Part shown: positions 1-9,091 of the stretch, one piece after another
How the letters are laid out: every line of letters starts with the position of its first letter
Position numbering within the stretch: the stretch's first letter is position 1
Assembly (NCBI RefSeq): GCF_002259795.1
Contig: NZ_MWXA01000007.1
Location: 1-64,000 of the forward strand
DNA: 64,000 nucleotides
Reading direction: 5' to 3'
DNA from: Bifidobacterium aquikefiri
GTDB lineage: Bacteria > Actinomycetota > Actinomycetes > Actinomycetales > Bifidobacteriaceae
Notes under the pieces: generated by a model
What the model was told of the DNA's origin: nothing
Databases searched by the model: none
The model's input: only the letters and a program-made list of their open reading frames with translations
Made by a program: the position numbers and the translations under genes

Positions 1-506
1 CACGAACGCTTGTGCCACACGCCGTCCATGAACACATACGGGTAGGGCTGGGATAGCGGGCGTTCGCGCCAGGCGTCGATGTCCCCGTAGACCTTCCTGA
101 GCTTGTCCGACAGGGTCTGCGACGGCATCCGCGCTCCCCACAGCGCCTGGGAGATGTCGTCGACGCGGCGGGTGGACACGCCCGCCAGGTACATGTCGAT
201 CAAGGCCTCCTCCACGCTCTCCTCCCGGCGTCGGTACCGTTCGATGACCGCCGACTCGAACAGGGCGCCCTTCAGCTTCGGCACCCTCACACTCAATTTG
301 CCGGCCTTGACCGTCAGATCGCGTTCGTAATGGCCGGCACGATACGCCTTCCTGCCGCAGGAACGCTCGTAGCGGGCCGCGCCGGTGATCTCGTCGGCCT
401 CGGCGTCCAGCATCCGGTTGAGGATCTCGGTGACCTTCTCGCTCACCATCCGGTCCAGTTGGGTCTCGAACATGGGTTGATTCACCTGTAAAATGTGCTT
501 GGGCAT
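1..506 (-). CDS. IS256-family (mutator-type) transposase, N-terminal part, runs off left edge
   Basis: Reading the minus strand from the ATG at 506 gives an open frame to the window edge, starting MPKHILQVNQPMFETQLDRM. It continues through a region with a Cys-Gly-Arg-Lys-Ala motif, then PKLKGALFESAVIERYRRR, and later YMAGVSTR-like and MDGVWHK-like segments. These are typical of the N-terminal part of IS256/mutator transposases, where the last segment contains the first catalytic Asp. The C-terminal half with the remaining catalytic residues lies outside the window, so intactness cannot be judged. GC content is higher than in the maltose genes next door, which fits an acquired insertion sequence. 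The insertion sequence end should lie between about 507 and 600; I could not identify the terminal inverted repeat because the other end is not visible. Confidence 0.85.
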   Translation of the reverse strand, partial: MPKHILQVNQPMFETQLDRMVSEKVTEILNRMLDAEADEITGAARYERSCGRKAYRAGHYERDLTVKAGKLSVRVPKLKGALFESAVIERYRRREESVEEALIDMYLAGVSTRRVDDISQALWGARMPSQTLSDKLRKVYGDIDAWRERPLSQPYPYVFMDGVWHKRS

Positions 507-867
507 GGCCCGTACCTGCTTTCCAATCGGTTTTCTCTTTCAGCGATTGAAAATCGTACACACAGGACGGGCTATGCTCCCACCACCTCAAAACTGCGCA
601 AGAATCCGGACGTTATCTTGGCATAATTATCTCGCTTGTTAAAAATAGAAATCGTCAGGAAGACGACGCTGTCTTCCACCCATAACCGAGACTTTCAACG
701 AAGTCAGTTATCGCTCATCTCCTTTCTGATACTGCGCAATGCCGTATTCCGCATGAAATGATGACTTTTCTGACGCGGGCTTCATGGCACGGCATTTCCC
801 TATAGACCGCAGGCATCTTCAACTCAGTTCAACACCGTGAAGAATAACTGCCTATCTGAGCATCTGA
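507..867. other. Intergenic region: IS end and a weak hairpin
   Basis: No convincing gene. The first part is the upstream end of the transposase element. A 7-bp hairpin (GGAAGAC at 658-664 with GTCTTCC at 671-677) lies downstream of the permease gene at 868. Read on the minus strand it is followed 10 to 20 bases later by a T-rich stretch, so it might be a weak terminator for the maltose operon. Confidence 0.4.
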
Positions 868-1818
868 CTATTTAACAGAGCCGGCAGTCAATCCAGACAC
901 AATGTATCTTTGCAGGAAGAGGAAAAATATGACTACAGGAACCGCCGCCAATACTGCTCCTGCTGAGAAAAGTCCCCAATTCTGCGAGAACTGCTGGGAG
1001 ACAAATGCATAAAGTCCCACAGCCAAGGTTTGTTTCTGTGGAGCGACGAGAACGGTACTTGCCACGGCATATTCGCTCACCGTCCCTATGAATGAGAGCA
1101 AGGCGATCACTGCCAGAATTGGTGTCACCAGGGGAAGAATGATCGTGAAGAAAATCCGGGCGTGACCAGCTCCATCAATCTTTGCAGCCTCATCAATTTC
1201 TTTAGGAACCGTGTTGAAGAAACCATACATAAGGTAGGTATTCGTTCCCAACGCTCCTCCTAGATATACGCAGATAAGGGCTAGCTGGCTATCGATGCCA
1301 AGGGCAGGAACAATGTAACCGATGTTGGTGAGAAGCAAATAAATCGCAACAATCGAGAGAATCTGAGGGAACATCTGCAACAGGATTAAAGCCAACAGTC
1401 CCACCCGTCGACCTGCGAATCTTAATCGCGAAAAAGCATATGCTGCGAGAGCTCCCACAACAACCGAAGAGATTGCAGTGGACAGACCAATCACGATTGT
1501 ATTGATATACCAATCGCCATAAGGCTGCTCGGGCAGGTGAAACAGCTGAATGTAATTGTCAATGGCGACATGCGAGAAAAGATTGTTGGCCGACATCAAA
1601 GTGCCCTGCTGATTCAACGATGCTGACAGGATATAGAGAATGGGGAATCCGGCAAAGCAACAGGCCACCACTGCAACGCAGTGCCTCCACCCAGTTCTTC
1701 TGAACCAACGTGCGAACTGGAAGAACCTTGGACTGGACTTTTGCGTCTTTGACTCGGCTGAGTTGCTACCAGACTCTGTGATTCTTTGAGCAGATCTTTC
1801 AACAATTGTATTTCTCAT
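868..1818 (-). CDS. Maltodextrin ABC transporter permease, MalG-like
   Basis: A 316-residue inner-membrane permease with six likely membrane helices. It carries the cytoplasmic EAA signature of binding-protein-dependent permeases around residue 210 (EIDEAAKIDGAGHARIFF), the loop that docks onto the ATPase. Length and layout fit the MalG family of carbohydrate ABC importers (CUT1). The N-terminus has about 40 extra hydrophilic residues. Its ATG overlaps the stop of the upstream permease in an ATGA arrangement at 1816-1820, so the two are probably translationally coupled. No ATP-binding gene is present in the cluster, so a shared MsiK-type ATPase encoded elsewhere is inferred. The maltodextrin substrate is inferred from the neighbouring GH13 enzyme and LacI regulator. 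Confidence 0.88.
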   Translation of the reverse strand: MRNTIVERSAQRITESGSNSAESKTQKSSPRFFQFARWFRRTGWRHCVAVVACCFAGFPILYILSASLNQQGTLMSANNLFSHVAIDNYIQLFHLPEQPYGDWYINTIVIGLSTAISSVVVGALAAYAFSRLRFAGRRVGLLALILLQMFPQILSIVAIYLLLTNIGYIVPALGIDSQLALICVYLGGALGTNTYLMYGFFNTVPKEIDEAAKIDGAGHARIFFTIILPLVTPILAVIALLSFIGTVSEYAVASTVLVAPQKQTLAVGLYAFVSQQFSQNWGLFSAGAVLAAVPVVIFFLFLQRYIVSGLTAGSVK

Positions 1819-3428
1819 CAGTTCAACTCCTCCAAGGATCGTGAAGCTCTAAAGCCTATTGCCGAGACAACAGCCACCACGATAAAGATAATGATTGAGA
1901 AGGCAGACGCCAGTCCATAGTTGCGGTCGGCACCAACAAAAGCGATCTTATAAACCATTGAGATCAAGATGTCAGTGCTTCCAACGTTCATGTTCGTATT
2001 GGCATTGATCGGCCCACCGTTGGTCAGCATATAGATGAGGTTGAAATTATTGAAGTTCATGGCAAACGACGAAATCAATAATGGTGCGATTGATACCAGG
2101 AGCAGCGGGAACTTGATTAATCTGAAGATCTGCCATGCATTTGCCCCATCAAGTTCGGCAGCTTCTGAAAGATCTTTCGGAATCGATTGCAGGGCACCCA
2201 TGGAAACCAGGAACATGTATGGGAAACCGAGCCAAAGATTAACTATCAAAACAGCAATCTTTGCAAGCGCAGGTGATTCCAGCCAAGGAATATCGACACC
2301 GTGCAGCAGGACTTGGTTGATATAACCGAATTTCTCATTCAATAATCCTTGCCACACAAGAGCTGATAGAAATGCTGGGAAGGCGTATGGCAAAATCAAG
2401 ATTGACCTATAGACAGCGCGTCCTTTCATGCGCGAATTGTTAAACACAAGGGCCAGAAGAAGGCCCAGAACGAATGTTGAGGCAACTGATATCACTGAAA
2501 ATTCAATAGTCCACACTAAGACTTGGAGGAAAGGCCCACGCATCTCTTGGGAAGTGAAAACTTGACGAAAGTTTGATATCCCGACATTAATCTGCCATCC
2601 CGGCGATAACCGACTCCCGCCCTTGGATGTAAAGGCTCCTACTCCAGTATCGTAATATCTTACCCGTGTTTGCGTGTTGATCATGATGTCTTTCGCAGCA
2701 TCATATTTCAGTAAGGATTTGTATACCAGCGCCGTTTGTCCATCTGCTGTTTTCAAAGTGCCATCCTGAGAATCAGCACTCATCGGAACACGCATTGAGG
2801 TCACTTCGTCCTGCCGGCTCAAGAGGTCGTTAAAGCTCAGCGTGGAGCATCCAGGCGTTGAGACAGCCTGACCTGCATCATCCTTGGTGGCACTGGCAAC
2901 TTCATGGAGTGGAGTCTTTTCGCTGCCTATTTGGGCTTCACCGTGTGGCATGGTGACGAGAAAGTTAAGCGTCTTTCCACATTCAACTATGGAAATTTTG
3001 TATGATGCCGATCCCTGCACCCTTCTCTGTGAAGATTGGATGAGCGAACTTATCGCTTGTTCCTTTGTACTGTTGTGCCCTGTGCCATAATCGGTAAAAG
3101 CGATATAGGTTGAATAGCAAATTGCAAAAAGTTGAAAAATCAGCAGAAAGATCAAACCCGGAGTGAGATATTTAGCCACCAGTCCATCACGACGGAAATA
3201 GATCCAGTTAACCACGATGGTGGTTGCCACGACGATTGAAAGAATGATCCAATTTCCCTGTTCGGCTAACATGAAGGCAGAATAAGCGCTTAAGGCATCC
3301 ACGAGACCAAGTAGAACGATTTTAATCAGCATCGTACCAATCCGAGTGCTTGCCTGGCTCGCGACCCGATTCGCCTGCTTCTTCTTCCTGATATCTTTTC
3401 GACTCGGCGAAGAATCATGCTGTATCAT
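1818..3428 (-). CDS. Maltodextrin ABC transporter permease, MalF-like
   Basis: About 536 residues from the ATG at 3428, which I prefer because an AAGGAG sequence lies 12 bases upstream; an alternative GTG lies at 3464. The protein starts with several membrane helices, then has a large extracytoplasmic loop of roughly 150 residues, then a second block of helices with the EAA loop (SEAAELDGANAWQIFRLI). A large loop between the early helices is characteristic of MalF, where it contacts the binding protein. It partners the MalG-like permease encoded next in the operon. The gene overlaps that gene by four bases. Confidence 0.88.
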   Translation of the reverse strand: MIQHDSSPSRKDIRKKKQANRVASQASTRIGTMLIKIVLLGLVDALSAYSAFMLAEQGNWIILSIVVATTIVVNWIYFRRDGLVAKYLTPGLIFLLIFQLFAICYSTYIAFTDYGTGHNSTKEQAISSLIQSSQRRVQGSASYKISIVECGKTLNFLVTMPHGEAQIGSEKTPLHEVASATKDDAGQAVSTPGCSTLSFNDLLSRQDEVTSMRVPMSADSQDGTLKTADGQTALVYKSLLKYDAAKDIMINTQTRVRYYDTGVGAFTSKGGSRLSPGWQINVGISNFRQVFTSQEMRGPFLQVLVWTIEFSVISVASTFVLGLLLALVFNNSRMKGRAVYRSILILPYAFPAFLSALVWQGLLNEKFGYINQVLLHGVDIPWLESPALAKIAVLIVNLWLGFPYMFLVSMGALQSIPKDLSEAAELDGANAWQIFRLIKFPLLLVSIAPLLISSFAMNFNNFNLIYMLTNGGPINANTNMNVGSTDILISMVYKIAFVGADRNYGLASAFSIIIFIVVAVVSAIGFRASRSLEELN

Positions 3429-3580
3429 GATTGTCACTCTCTCCTTGTTTGACAATCTGCCCACTGACTACTGTGGATGAATAGAGTGCAACTCCAAAAT
3501 CGCAACGGCTATTCTCCCGTCAACGGGCAGGTTGTGCTTTGCTCTCCGCTTGATTGCTTTCTTCAGGAGGCACTTACCAG

Positions 3581-4831
3581 CTATGACTGTTTTGCAATCG
3601 AAGATTTGATGGAATCAGCCATATTGTTCCACAGAGTTGACGAATCACCTTGATTGTTGATGATCGAGACTTCAGCGGCATTCAGATACTGCCAAACAGA
3701 CGACATCTGCGTAATGTTTGGCATTGGCACGCCGTTTTCACCAGCCTTTTTGAATCCTTGTATCACAGAATCCGATTGAGCCTCAGCATTGTATGCCTTA
3801 GTCAACGCAGATGGCACTCCACCAGACTTGAATAGGGCTTGCTGAACCTTTTCACTTCCAATGTATGTTGTCAGAAAGTTGGTTGCAGCCAGCTTGTTCT
3901 TGCTCTTGGCGCTCAGGAAGAAACCATTGACACCGACAAATGGTTTAGCAGCCTGGCCACCGGCGGAAGGAATCGGATCAACCGCAATCTTGATACCAGC
4001 CTTCTGAATGGCACTGATATTCCATGGACCGGTAATGATATAGGGTGACTGACCTTGTTCGAACTTTGACAGTGCAATATCAGCCGTCATCGATGTGCTC
4101 AGATTTCCTGCTTTGGCCTGAGTCTGCACCCATTTAGCGAAGGCAAGACCATTCGCATCGCCAACGGTGAGCTTCTTCGCATTGTATGAGCCATCGCTGT
4201 TCTGTCCAAAAACGAATGATCCGAAAGACGTTTGAACAGGATACATCGTGTAGGAATCGCCCTGCGAGCCGACCTGCAGCAAATATGGATACTTCGTTTT
4301 CGCGGCGGTCGCCGTGGTGGCCATATCATCCCACGAGCTTGGAGCGTTCGGAGCGAGTTGGGTGTTACGGATCAAAGCCACATTTTCAACCGAATACGGC
4401 AACCCATAAATATTGCCGTTGTAATTGAAAGCGTCAATGGCAACCTTTTGATATGCCGACTTCATATTACCCAGCTCGATTGGCTGAATCACGCCGTCAG
4501 TGGCCAATAAGCCAGTCCAATCATTTGGGCCAATCGCAACATCAGGTCCCTTGCCAGCCGGTATCTGTGTGATCATATCTTGCTCGATCGAACCCATATC
4601 CTTCTGCACAAGCTTGACTTTGACACCAGTTTTCTTGGTGAATTCTGCCGCCACACTTTTCAATGTGGCCGTATGATCAGCATCAGCCCAGACCGTTATT
4701 GTGCTGGAGCCTGCTGAAACCGATGCGTTGGTATTCGAAGCACCTGTGGAACCGCATCCCGTCAAAGCCACCAACATTGCGCTGGTCATCGCAGCCGCAG
4801 CCACGATGCTACGTTTTGAAAAGACTGCCAT
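3581..4831 (-). CDS. Maltose/maltodextrin-binding lipoprotein, MalE-like
   Basis: A 416-residue extracellular solute-binding protein. It begins with a lipoprotein signal peptide whose lipobox LTGC puts the lipid-carrying cysteine at residue 26. The mature part starts TITVWADADHTATLKSVAAE and includes GKGPDVAIGPNDW and an FVGVNGFFLSAKSKNK segment, all typical of the family 1 carbohydrate-binding proteins of the maltose type. A strong ribosome binding site, AAGGGGG, precedes the ATG. It is first in the three-gene transport operon, and two candidate LacI-type sites lie upstream at 4918-4951. Substrate is inferred from context. Confidence 0.9.
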   Translation of the reverse strand: MAVFSKRSIVAAAAMTSAMLVALTGCGSTGASNTNASVSAGSSTITVWADADHTATLKSVAAEFTKKTGVKVKLVQKDMGSIEQDMITQIPAGKGPDVAIGPNDWTGLLATDGVIQPIELGNMKSAYQKVAIDAFNYNGNIYGLPYSVENVALIRNTQLAPNAPSSWDDMATTATAAKTKYPYLLQVGSQGDSYTMYPVQTSFGSFVFGQNSDGSYNAKKLTVGDANGLAFAKWVQTQAKAGNLSTSMTADIALSKFEQGQSPYIITGPWNISAIQKAGIKIAVDPIPSAGGQAAKPFVGVNGFFLSAKSKNKLAATNFLTTYIGSEKVQQALFKSGGVPSALTKAYNAEAQSDSVIQGFKKAGENGVPMPNITQMSSVWQYLNAAEVSIINNQGDSSTLWNNMADSIKSSIAKQS

Positions 4832-4917
4832 AGTGTCCCCCTTCTTTTTTCAGGATCATCCCGCAATACGTGATGAAGTCCTTAATCGAAGAGTATAGAA
4901 GCTCTGAAGCATTCTAT

Positions 4918-4951
4918 AAAAATATTTCTACTTTCTGTAAAGATATTTCTT
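4918..4951. promoter_or_regulatory. Candidate paired operator of the maltose LacI regulator
   Basis: Two A+T-rich elements sharing the core ATATTTCT lie 21 bp apart (AATATTTCT at 4921-4929, GATATTTCT at 4942-4950), about two helical turns. The second, AAGATATTTCTT at 4940-4951, differs by one base from the perfect 12-bp palindrome AAGAAATTTCTT at 6015-6026 next to the regulator gene. Position upstream of the binding-protein gene and the shared sequence suggest regulator binding; this is inference. Confidence 0.45.
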
Positions 4952-4991
4952 ATATCTGATGTATTTTTTCATAGCTTTCATTGCACAATCG

Positions 4992-5996
4992 TTACTGATG
5001 CGCTGCCGTGGAACCGCGAATAACCAACTCCGGCGGAAATAGGGACTCTCCCGATGGCATTTCGCTACCGTTAATGCAATCAACAAGAGTATGCGCAGTG
5101 AAGGTACCCATCGCCAACATAGGTTGGCGCACCGTTGTCAGGGGCGTGGCCATATATGTCATCATCTTTGAATCACCATATCCGACCACTGATATATCCT
5201 GGGGAACCTGTTTCCCATGCTGCTGCAAAGCATGAATCGCCCCGATGGCCAACAAATCCGAATCACAGACGATACCTGTCATACCTTTTTCCAGCAGACG
5301 AATGGCACCGGCATAGCCCCCTTCTTCACCGGTGAAACTGACATCAATCCAATCTTCATGTGTCTCACCAAACGCACGCTTCATGGCATCACAATAGCCT
5401 TCAGCGAGCCGTATGTCAGAAACATTGGTCGCGGATGACAGCAAGAGTCCGATACGACGATGACCAAGAGTGAACAGATGACGAACAGCCAACTTCCCAG
5501 CAGCCTGATCATCGCAAGAAACAAAAGGCGCGGAAATCCCTTTCATGAACCCATTGACAAATACCATGGGAAGGTGCTGAGCCTCTAGATTTTCGTAATG
5601 GGCATTGTCAAACTTGGTGTCTGAATGACGGCCTGCAACAAAGATAATGCCGGAAACACCACGATCCAATAATATCCCAACATATTCATCTTCTTTGGTG
5701 CTACCTGAGTCTTGAATGCACAGCACCGGAGTGTATCCAAGATTGCCTAGATTTGTCTGAACGACCTGGGCAAAAATCGGATATATCGGATCTTCCAGAC
5801 TCGGTATGATGAGACCAACCAGGCCTGAACTGCGGGGCCGTAAACCATTGGGGCGTTCCAGACCAAGAACATCAATCGCCGTGAGCACAGCCTTCTGCAA
5901 TCGTGTGCTCACTCCTGGTCGCTCATTAAGAACCCGGGACACCGTTGCTTTGCTGACCGCTGCCTGCTTAGCTATCTGATCTATTCGAGAAGTCAT
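4992..5996 (-). CDS. LacI-family transcriptional regulator of the maltodextrin genes
   Basis: About 334 residues from the ATG at 5996; a GTG at 6014 in the same frame is an alternative start. The N-terminal helix-turn-helix reads IDQIAKQAAVSKATVSRVLN followed by the hinge region, and the rest is the periplasmic-binding-like sensor domain starting at GLVGLIIPSLEDPIY. It lies between the transport genes and the divergent glucosidase gene, the usual place of a local sugar-responsive repressor in bifidobacteria. The perfect palindrome at 6015-6026 just ahead of the gene could allow autoregulation. The inducer, probably a maltooligosaccharide, is inferred from neighbours. Confidence 0.9.
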   Translation of the reverse strand: MTSRIDQIAKQAAVSKATVSRVLNERPGVSTRLQKAVLTAIDVLGLERPNGLRPRSSGLVGLIIPSLEDPIYPIFAQVVQTNLGNLGYTPVLCIQDSGSTKEDEYVGILLDRGVSGIIFVAGRHSDTKFDNAHYENLEAQHLPMVFVNGFMKGISAPFVSCDDQAAGKLAVRHLFTLGHRRIGLLLSSATNVSDIRLAEGYCDAMKRAFGETHEDWIDVSFTGEEGGYAGAIRLLEKGMTGIVCDSDLLAIGAIHALQQHGKQVPQDISVVGYGDSKMMTYMATPLTTVRQPMLAMGTFTAHTLVDCINGSEMPSGESLFPPELVIRGSTAAHQ

Positions 5997-6014
5997 AGGC
6001 TCATTATGCAGCAC

Positions 6015-6026
6015 AAGAAATTTCTT
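6015..6026. promoter_or_regulatory. Perfect 12-bp palindrome between LacI gene and GH13 gene, candidate operator
   Basis: AAGAAATTTCTT is a perfect palindrome 18 bases ahead of the chosen regulator start and about 110 bases ahead of the divergent glucosidase. A near copy lies upstream of the binding-protein gene at 4940-4951. The match between the two intergenic regions is the reason for calling it an operator. Confidence 0.45.
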
Positions 6027-6134
6027 TGCAAATCTTTGAAATTTAAATCATTCAACTGAAAAATCAATCTTGATTTGTAATTGGGCATTAACGTAAAGGA
6101 AGAATTGAACATTTCAAGAATATTAGGGAATACC

Positions 6135-7940
6135 ATGAATGACGAAGACGTTGATCTATTGCAGGCTCCTCTGGCTCATCACGATGGTTCAGGCTGTTAT
6201 GTGAGCAACTCCCGTCCTGAACTCGGCACGGTTGTCGAAGTATCCGCCCGTTTCGCTGATTCTTTGCACGTCAAGAGTGTCTATGTGCGAGTTGTCGTCG
6301 ATGGTGAACCCCAATATAGAAAAGCCAAAGTTTCGAGGCACCACGCAGAAACCGCTGAAACATGGTGGACCGTTTCCATCGACATCATCAATACTCTGAC
6401 GAGCTATCGGTTCATGGCGCAAACGGATCGCACAACCCTTTGGCTCAATGGAGCGGGACTGCACGAACACAATATCCCCGATGCGCAAGATTTCAAATTG
6501 TCTGTTCATCATGCTCCCCATTGGGCCAAAAGCGCCGTCATCTATCAAATATTCCCCGATCGCTTCGCACGATCGAGAAGTCACCCCCTACCCCCATACC
6601 CACAGTGGGCAATTCCTGCCGAATGGGAAACCCCTGTAGCTGCCAATACACCGGATGGGGTGCACCAAGTCTATGGTGGCTCACTCTGGGGCATTACCGA
6701 AAAACTAGACTACATTCAGGGACTCGGAGCCAATACCATCTATGTGACGCCATTCTTCCCCGGACAATCGAACCATCGCTATGATGCCTCGACCTTTGAA
6801 TGTGTAGACCCATTGCTTGGTGGCAATGAAGCATTGAAAACCCTGACGGCAGCAATACATCAGCGTGGCATGCATCTGATCGGTGATTTAACGTTGAACC
6901 ATACCGGCATCAGCCATGAATGGTTCACCACCGGATTATCCCAGCCAGAAAGCCCGGAAGCGGGCTTCTATTATATTGATCGAAACCCTCCATATTCCTA
7001 TGCCTGTTTCAACGGTGCAAGCAGCCTGCCCAAACTCGATCATCGCTCCCCTCAGCTGCGTCGACGACTGTATTCGGGTTCAAATTCAGTGGTGGCCCGC
7101 TACATTCGCGATTTCGGACTTGATGGATGGCGCATTGATGTGGCTCAAGCAGCGGGAAAATACCATGATATTGACCTGGGACATCTTGTTGCCAGCGAAA
7201 CGCGGAAGACAATGGACCAGACGCGTCCAGACCTGCTCTTGATCGCAGAGCACCAATTTGATGCATCAGCCGCACTCCAAGGGGATGGATGGCAGGGCAT
7301 CATGGCCTACAGCTGGTTCACAAAACCTATCTGGGCATGGATTGGGCCATATCAAGATGGCAACAGCTGGGGCGCACCGGGAGAAGCCGAATCAATTGGC
7401 GGAAACGAGCTTGCCCAGATGATGCAGGAATATGCCTCACTGATCCCCTGGCAGTCATACATCACCAGCATGAACCTACTAGATTCGCATGATACTGCAC
7501 GTTTCCGCACGATATCCAAGGAATTTCAACCCCTTGGCATTGCTCTTCTCATGACGTTACCGGGCATTCCGTCAATCTTCTCAGGCGACGAAGTGGGCGT
7601 CGAAGGCAATAGCCTTGAAGCGGGCCGTCAACCTTTTCCCTGGGACAAACACCAATGGGATGTAAACACATATTCGCTTTACCAACAATTAATGACTCTG
7701 AGGGCCAATCATCCAGCACTGCAAGATGGAGGCATCCGTTGGTTCAACTCCGATACGAATTCGATCATCTTTGAGCGGGCTGACAACACCGAGACACTGC
7801 TCATTGAGGTCAGTCGAGCGCCTCACAAGCCCCTTATATCAACAGTCAACGGCACCGATGTATATGGAGGTACAGATCTCATCGCAGGTCGGCGAATGCC
7901 GTCCGAAGGGCCTTCCTTCCATATTTGGCAAGTGTCATAG
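6135..7940 (+). CDS. GH13 alpha-glucosidase / neopullulanase-like maltodextrin hydrolase
   Basis: About 601 residues from the ATG at 6135, which has an AGGGA sequence a few bases upstream; an in-frame TTG at 6081 would add 18 residues. An N-terminal beta-rich domain of about 120 residues resembles those of the cyclomaltodextrinase/neopullulanase/MalZ group. The GH13 barrel then starts at VIYQIFPDRFA. Catalytic residues are visible: nucleophile Asp335 in DGWRIDVAQ, acid/base Glu372 in IAEHQF, and the stabilising Asp453 in LLDSHDTARF. There is no signal peptide, so it acts in the cytoplasm on imported maltodextrins. It is transcribed away from the LacI gene and transport operon. Whether it is a glucosidase, neopullulanase or cyclomaltodextrinase cannot be told from sequence. 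Confidence 0.9.
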   Translation: MNDEDVDLLQAPLAHHDGSGCYVSNSRPELGTVVEVSARFADSLHVKSVYVRVVVDGEPQYRKAKVSRHHAETAETWWTVSIDIINTLTSYRFMAQTDRTTLWLNGAGLHEHNIPDAQDFKLSVHHAPHWAKSAVIYQIFPDRFARSRSHPLPPYPQWAIPAEWETPVAANTPDGVHQVYGGSLWGITEKLDYIQGLGANTIYVTPFFPGQSNHRYDASTFECVDPLLGGNEALKTLTAAIHQRGMHLIGDLTLNHTGISHEWFTTGLSQPESPEAGFYYIDRNPPYSYACFNGASSLPKLDHRSPQLRRRLYSGSNSVVARYIRDFGLDGWRIDVAQAAGKYHDIDLGHLVASETRKTMDQTRPDLLLIAEHQFDASAALQGDGWQGIMAYSWFTKPIWAWIGPYQDGNSWGAPGEAESIGGNELAQMMQEYASLIPWQSYITSMNLLDSHDTARFRTISKEFQPLGIALLMTLPGIPSIFSGDEVGVEGNSLEAGRQPFPWDKHQWDVNTYSLYQQLMTLRANHPALQDGGIRWFNSDTNSIIFERADNTETLLIEVSRAPHKPLISTVNGTDVYGGTDLIAGRRMPSEGPSFHIWQVS

Positions 7941-7971
7941 TACGGAACTGCCATGATACATAAGCAGTGGA

Positions 7972-8979
7972 TCATTGCTTGATGGTGTTGCCAATCTTTT
8001 CGGAGAACTCGACGAGTCTGTTGGAGAATGCCCATTCGTTGTCATACCAGCCGAACACCTTGACCTGGCTGCCGCGGGCCTGGGTCAGTGGGGCATCAAA
8101 GATCGTGGAATGCGGGTTGCCGGTAATGTCACGTGAAACGATCGGCGCCTCGTTATATGCGAGATAGCGTGCAAGTTCACCGTTGGCTGCCTCGCGGAAC
8201 GCTGCGTTGACCGACTCGACATCGGTGTGCTGTCTGGTGACCACAGTGAGATCGGTGATCGAACCCACTGGCACCGGAACGCGCAGAGCCAGACCGGTGA
8301 GCTTGCCGTCAAGTTCGGGAATGATCTTGCCGATCGTGCGTGCAGCCCCCGACGTGGTCGGGATGGTCGAGAGGGCGGCCGCACGGGCACGGCGCAGATC
8401 ATGGTGCGGCGCGTCATGAATGCGCTGATCGCTGGTGTATGCGTGCACGGTGGTCATAAGACCACTTTCGATGCCGAAGGCATCGTTGAGCACCTTGGCC
8501 AGAGGTGCCAGGCTGTTCGTGGTGCACGATCCGTTGGAGAACACGTCATAGCGCGACACGTCAAGCGTGTTGTCATTCACACCAAGAATGATGGCCTGTG
8601 CATCGCCCTTGGCCGGCGCAGAAATCAAGACCTTCTTCGCGCCGCCCTGCAGATGCGCCCGCGCATCCTGCGCATCGGTGAACCTGCCAGTCGACTCAAC
8701 CACCACGTCGGCACCGACCTGCGCCCAGGGAATCAGCGACGGGTCACGTTGTGAGAACACCCGAATCCTTGAAGACCCCACGCGGATGCTGTCCCCGTCG
8801 ACGCTCACCCCATCGAGATGACCATTGATGGAATCCCACTCCAACAGGTCGGCGAGCGTTGCCACATCGGTGATGTCGTTGACCGCCACAACATTGACAT
8901 CTGCGTGGCTGCTCAGCGCCGCACGGACATACGTGCGGCCGATACGACCAAAACCATTGATACCTATATTGATACTCAT
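7972..8979 (-). CDS. gap: Glyceraldehyde-3-phosphate dehydrogenase, probable second copy
   Basis: About 335 residues starting MSINIGINGFGRIGRTYVRA, the NAD-binding Rossmann start. The catalytic cysteine is Cys152 in SNGSCTTNSLAPL. The later motifs GLALRVPVPVGS and FGWYDNEWAFSNR confirm a complete type I GAPDH, which oxidises glyceraldehyde-3-phosphate in glycolysis and the fructose-6-phosphate shunt. I start at 8979, where similarity begins; an upstream in-frame start would add only unconserved residues. It lies directly downstream of a TetR regulator with 112 bases between them, which is unusual for a housekeeping gap and suggests a regulated extra copy. Only the whole genome would show whether another gap exists. 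Confidence 0.92.
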   Translation of the reverse strand: MSINIGINGFGRIGRTYVRAALSSHADVNVVAVNDITDVATLADLLEWDSINGHLDGVSVDGDSIRVGSSRIRVFSQRDPSLIPWAQVGADVVVESTGRFTDAQDARAHLQGGAKKVLISAPAKGDAQAIILGVNDNTLDVSRYDVFSNGSCTTNSLAPLAKVLNDAFGIESGLMTTVHAYTSDQRIHDAPHHDLRRARAAALSTIPTTSGAARTIGKIIPELDGKLTGLALRVPVPVGSITDLTVVTRQHTDVESVNAAFREAANGELARYLAYNEAPIVSRDITGNPHSTIFDAPLTQARGSQVKVFGWYDNEWAFSNRLVEFSEKIGNTIKQ

Positions 8980-9091
8980 CTCACATTCACTTTCTCTTAG
9001 AGGGACAAGATGACATGAACACAATCATGAACGCACCATCGAGATGCAGCGCGGCCGGACGGCGAACCCGCCTCGGACAACCCTGCCGCAT

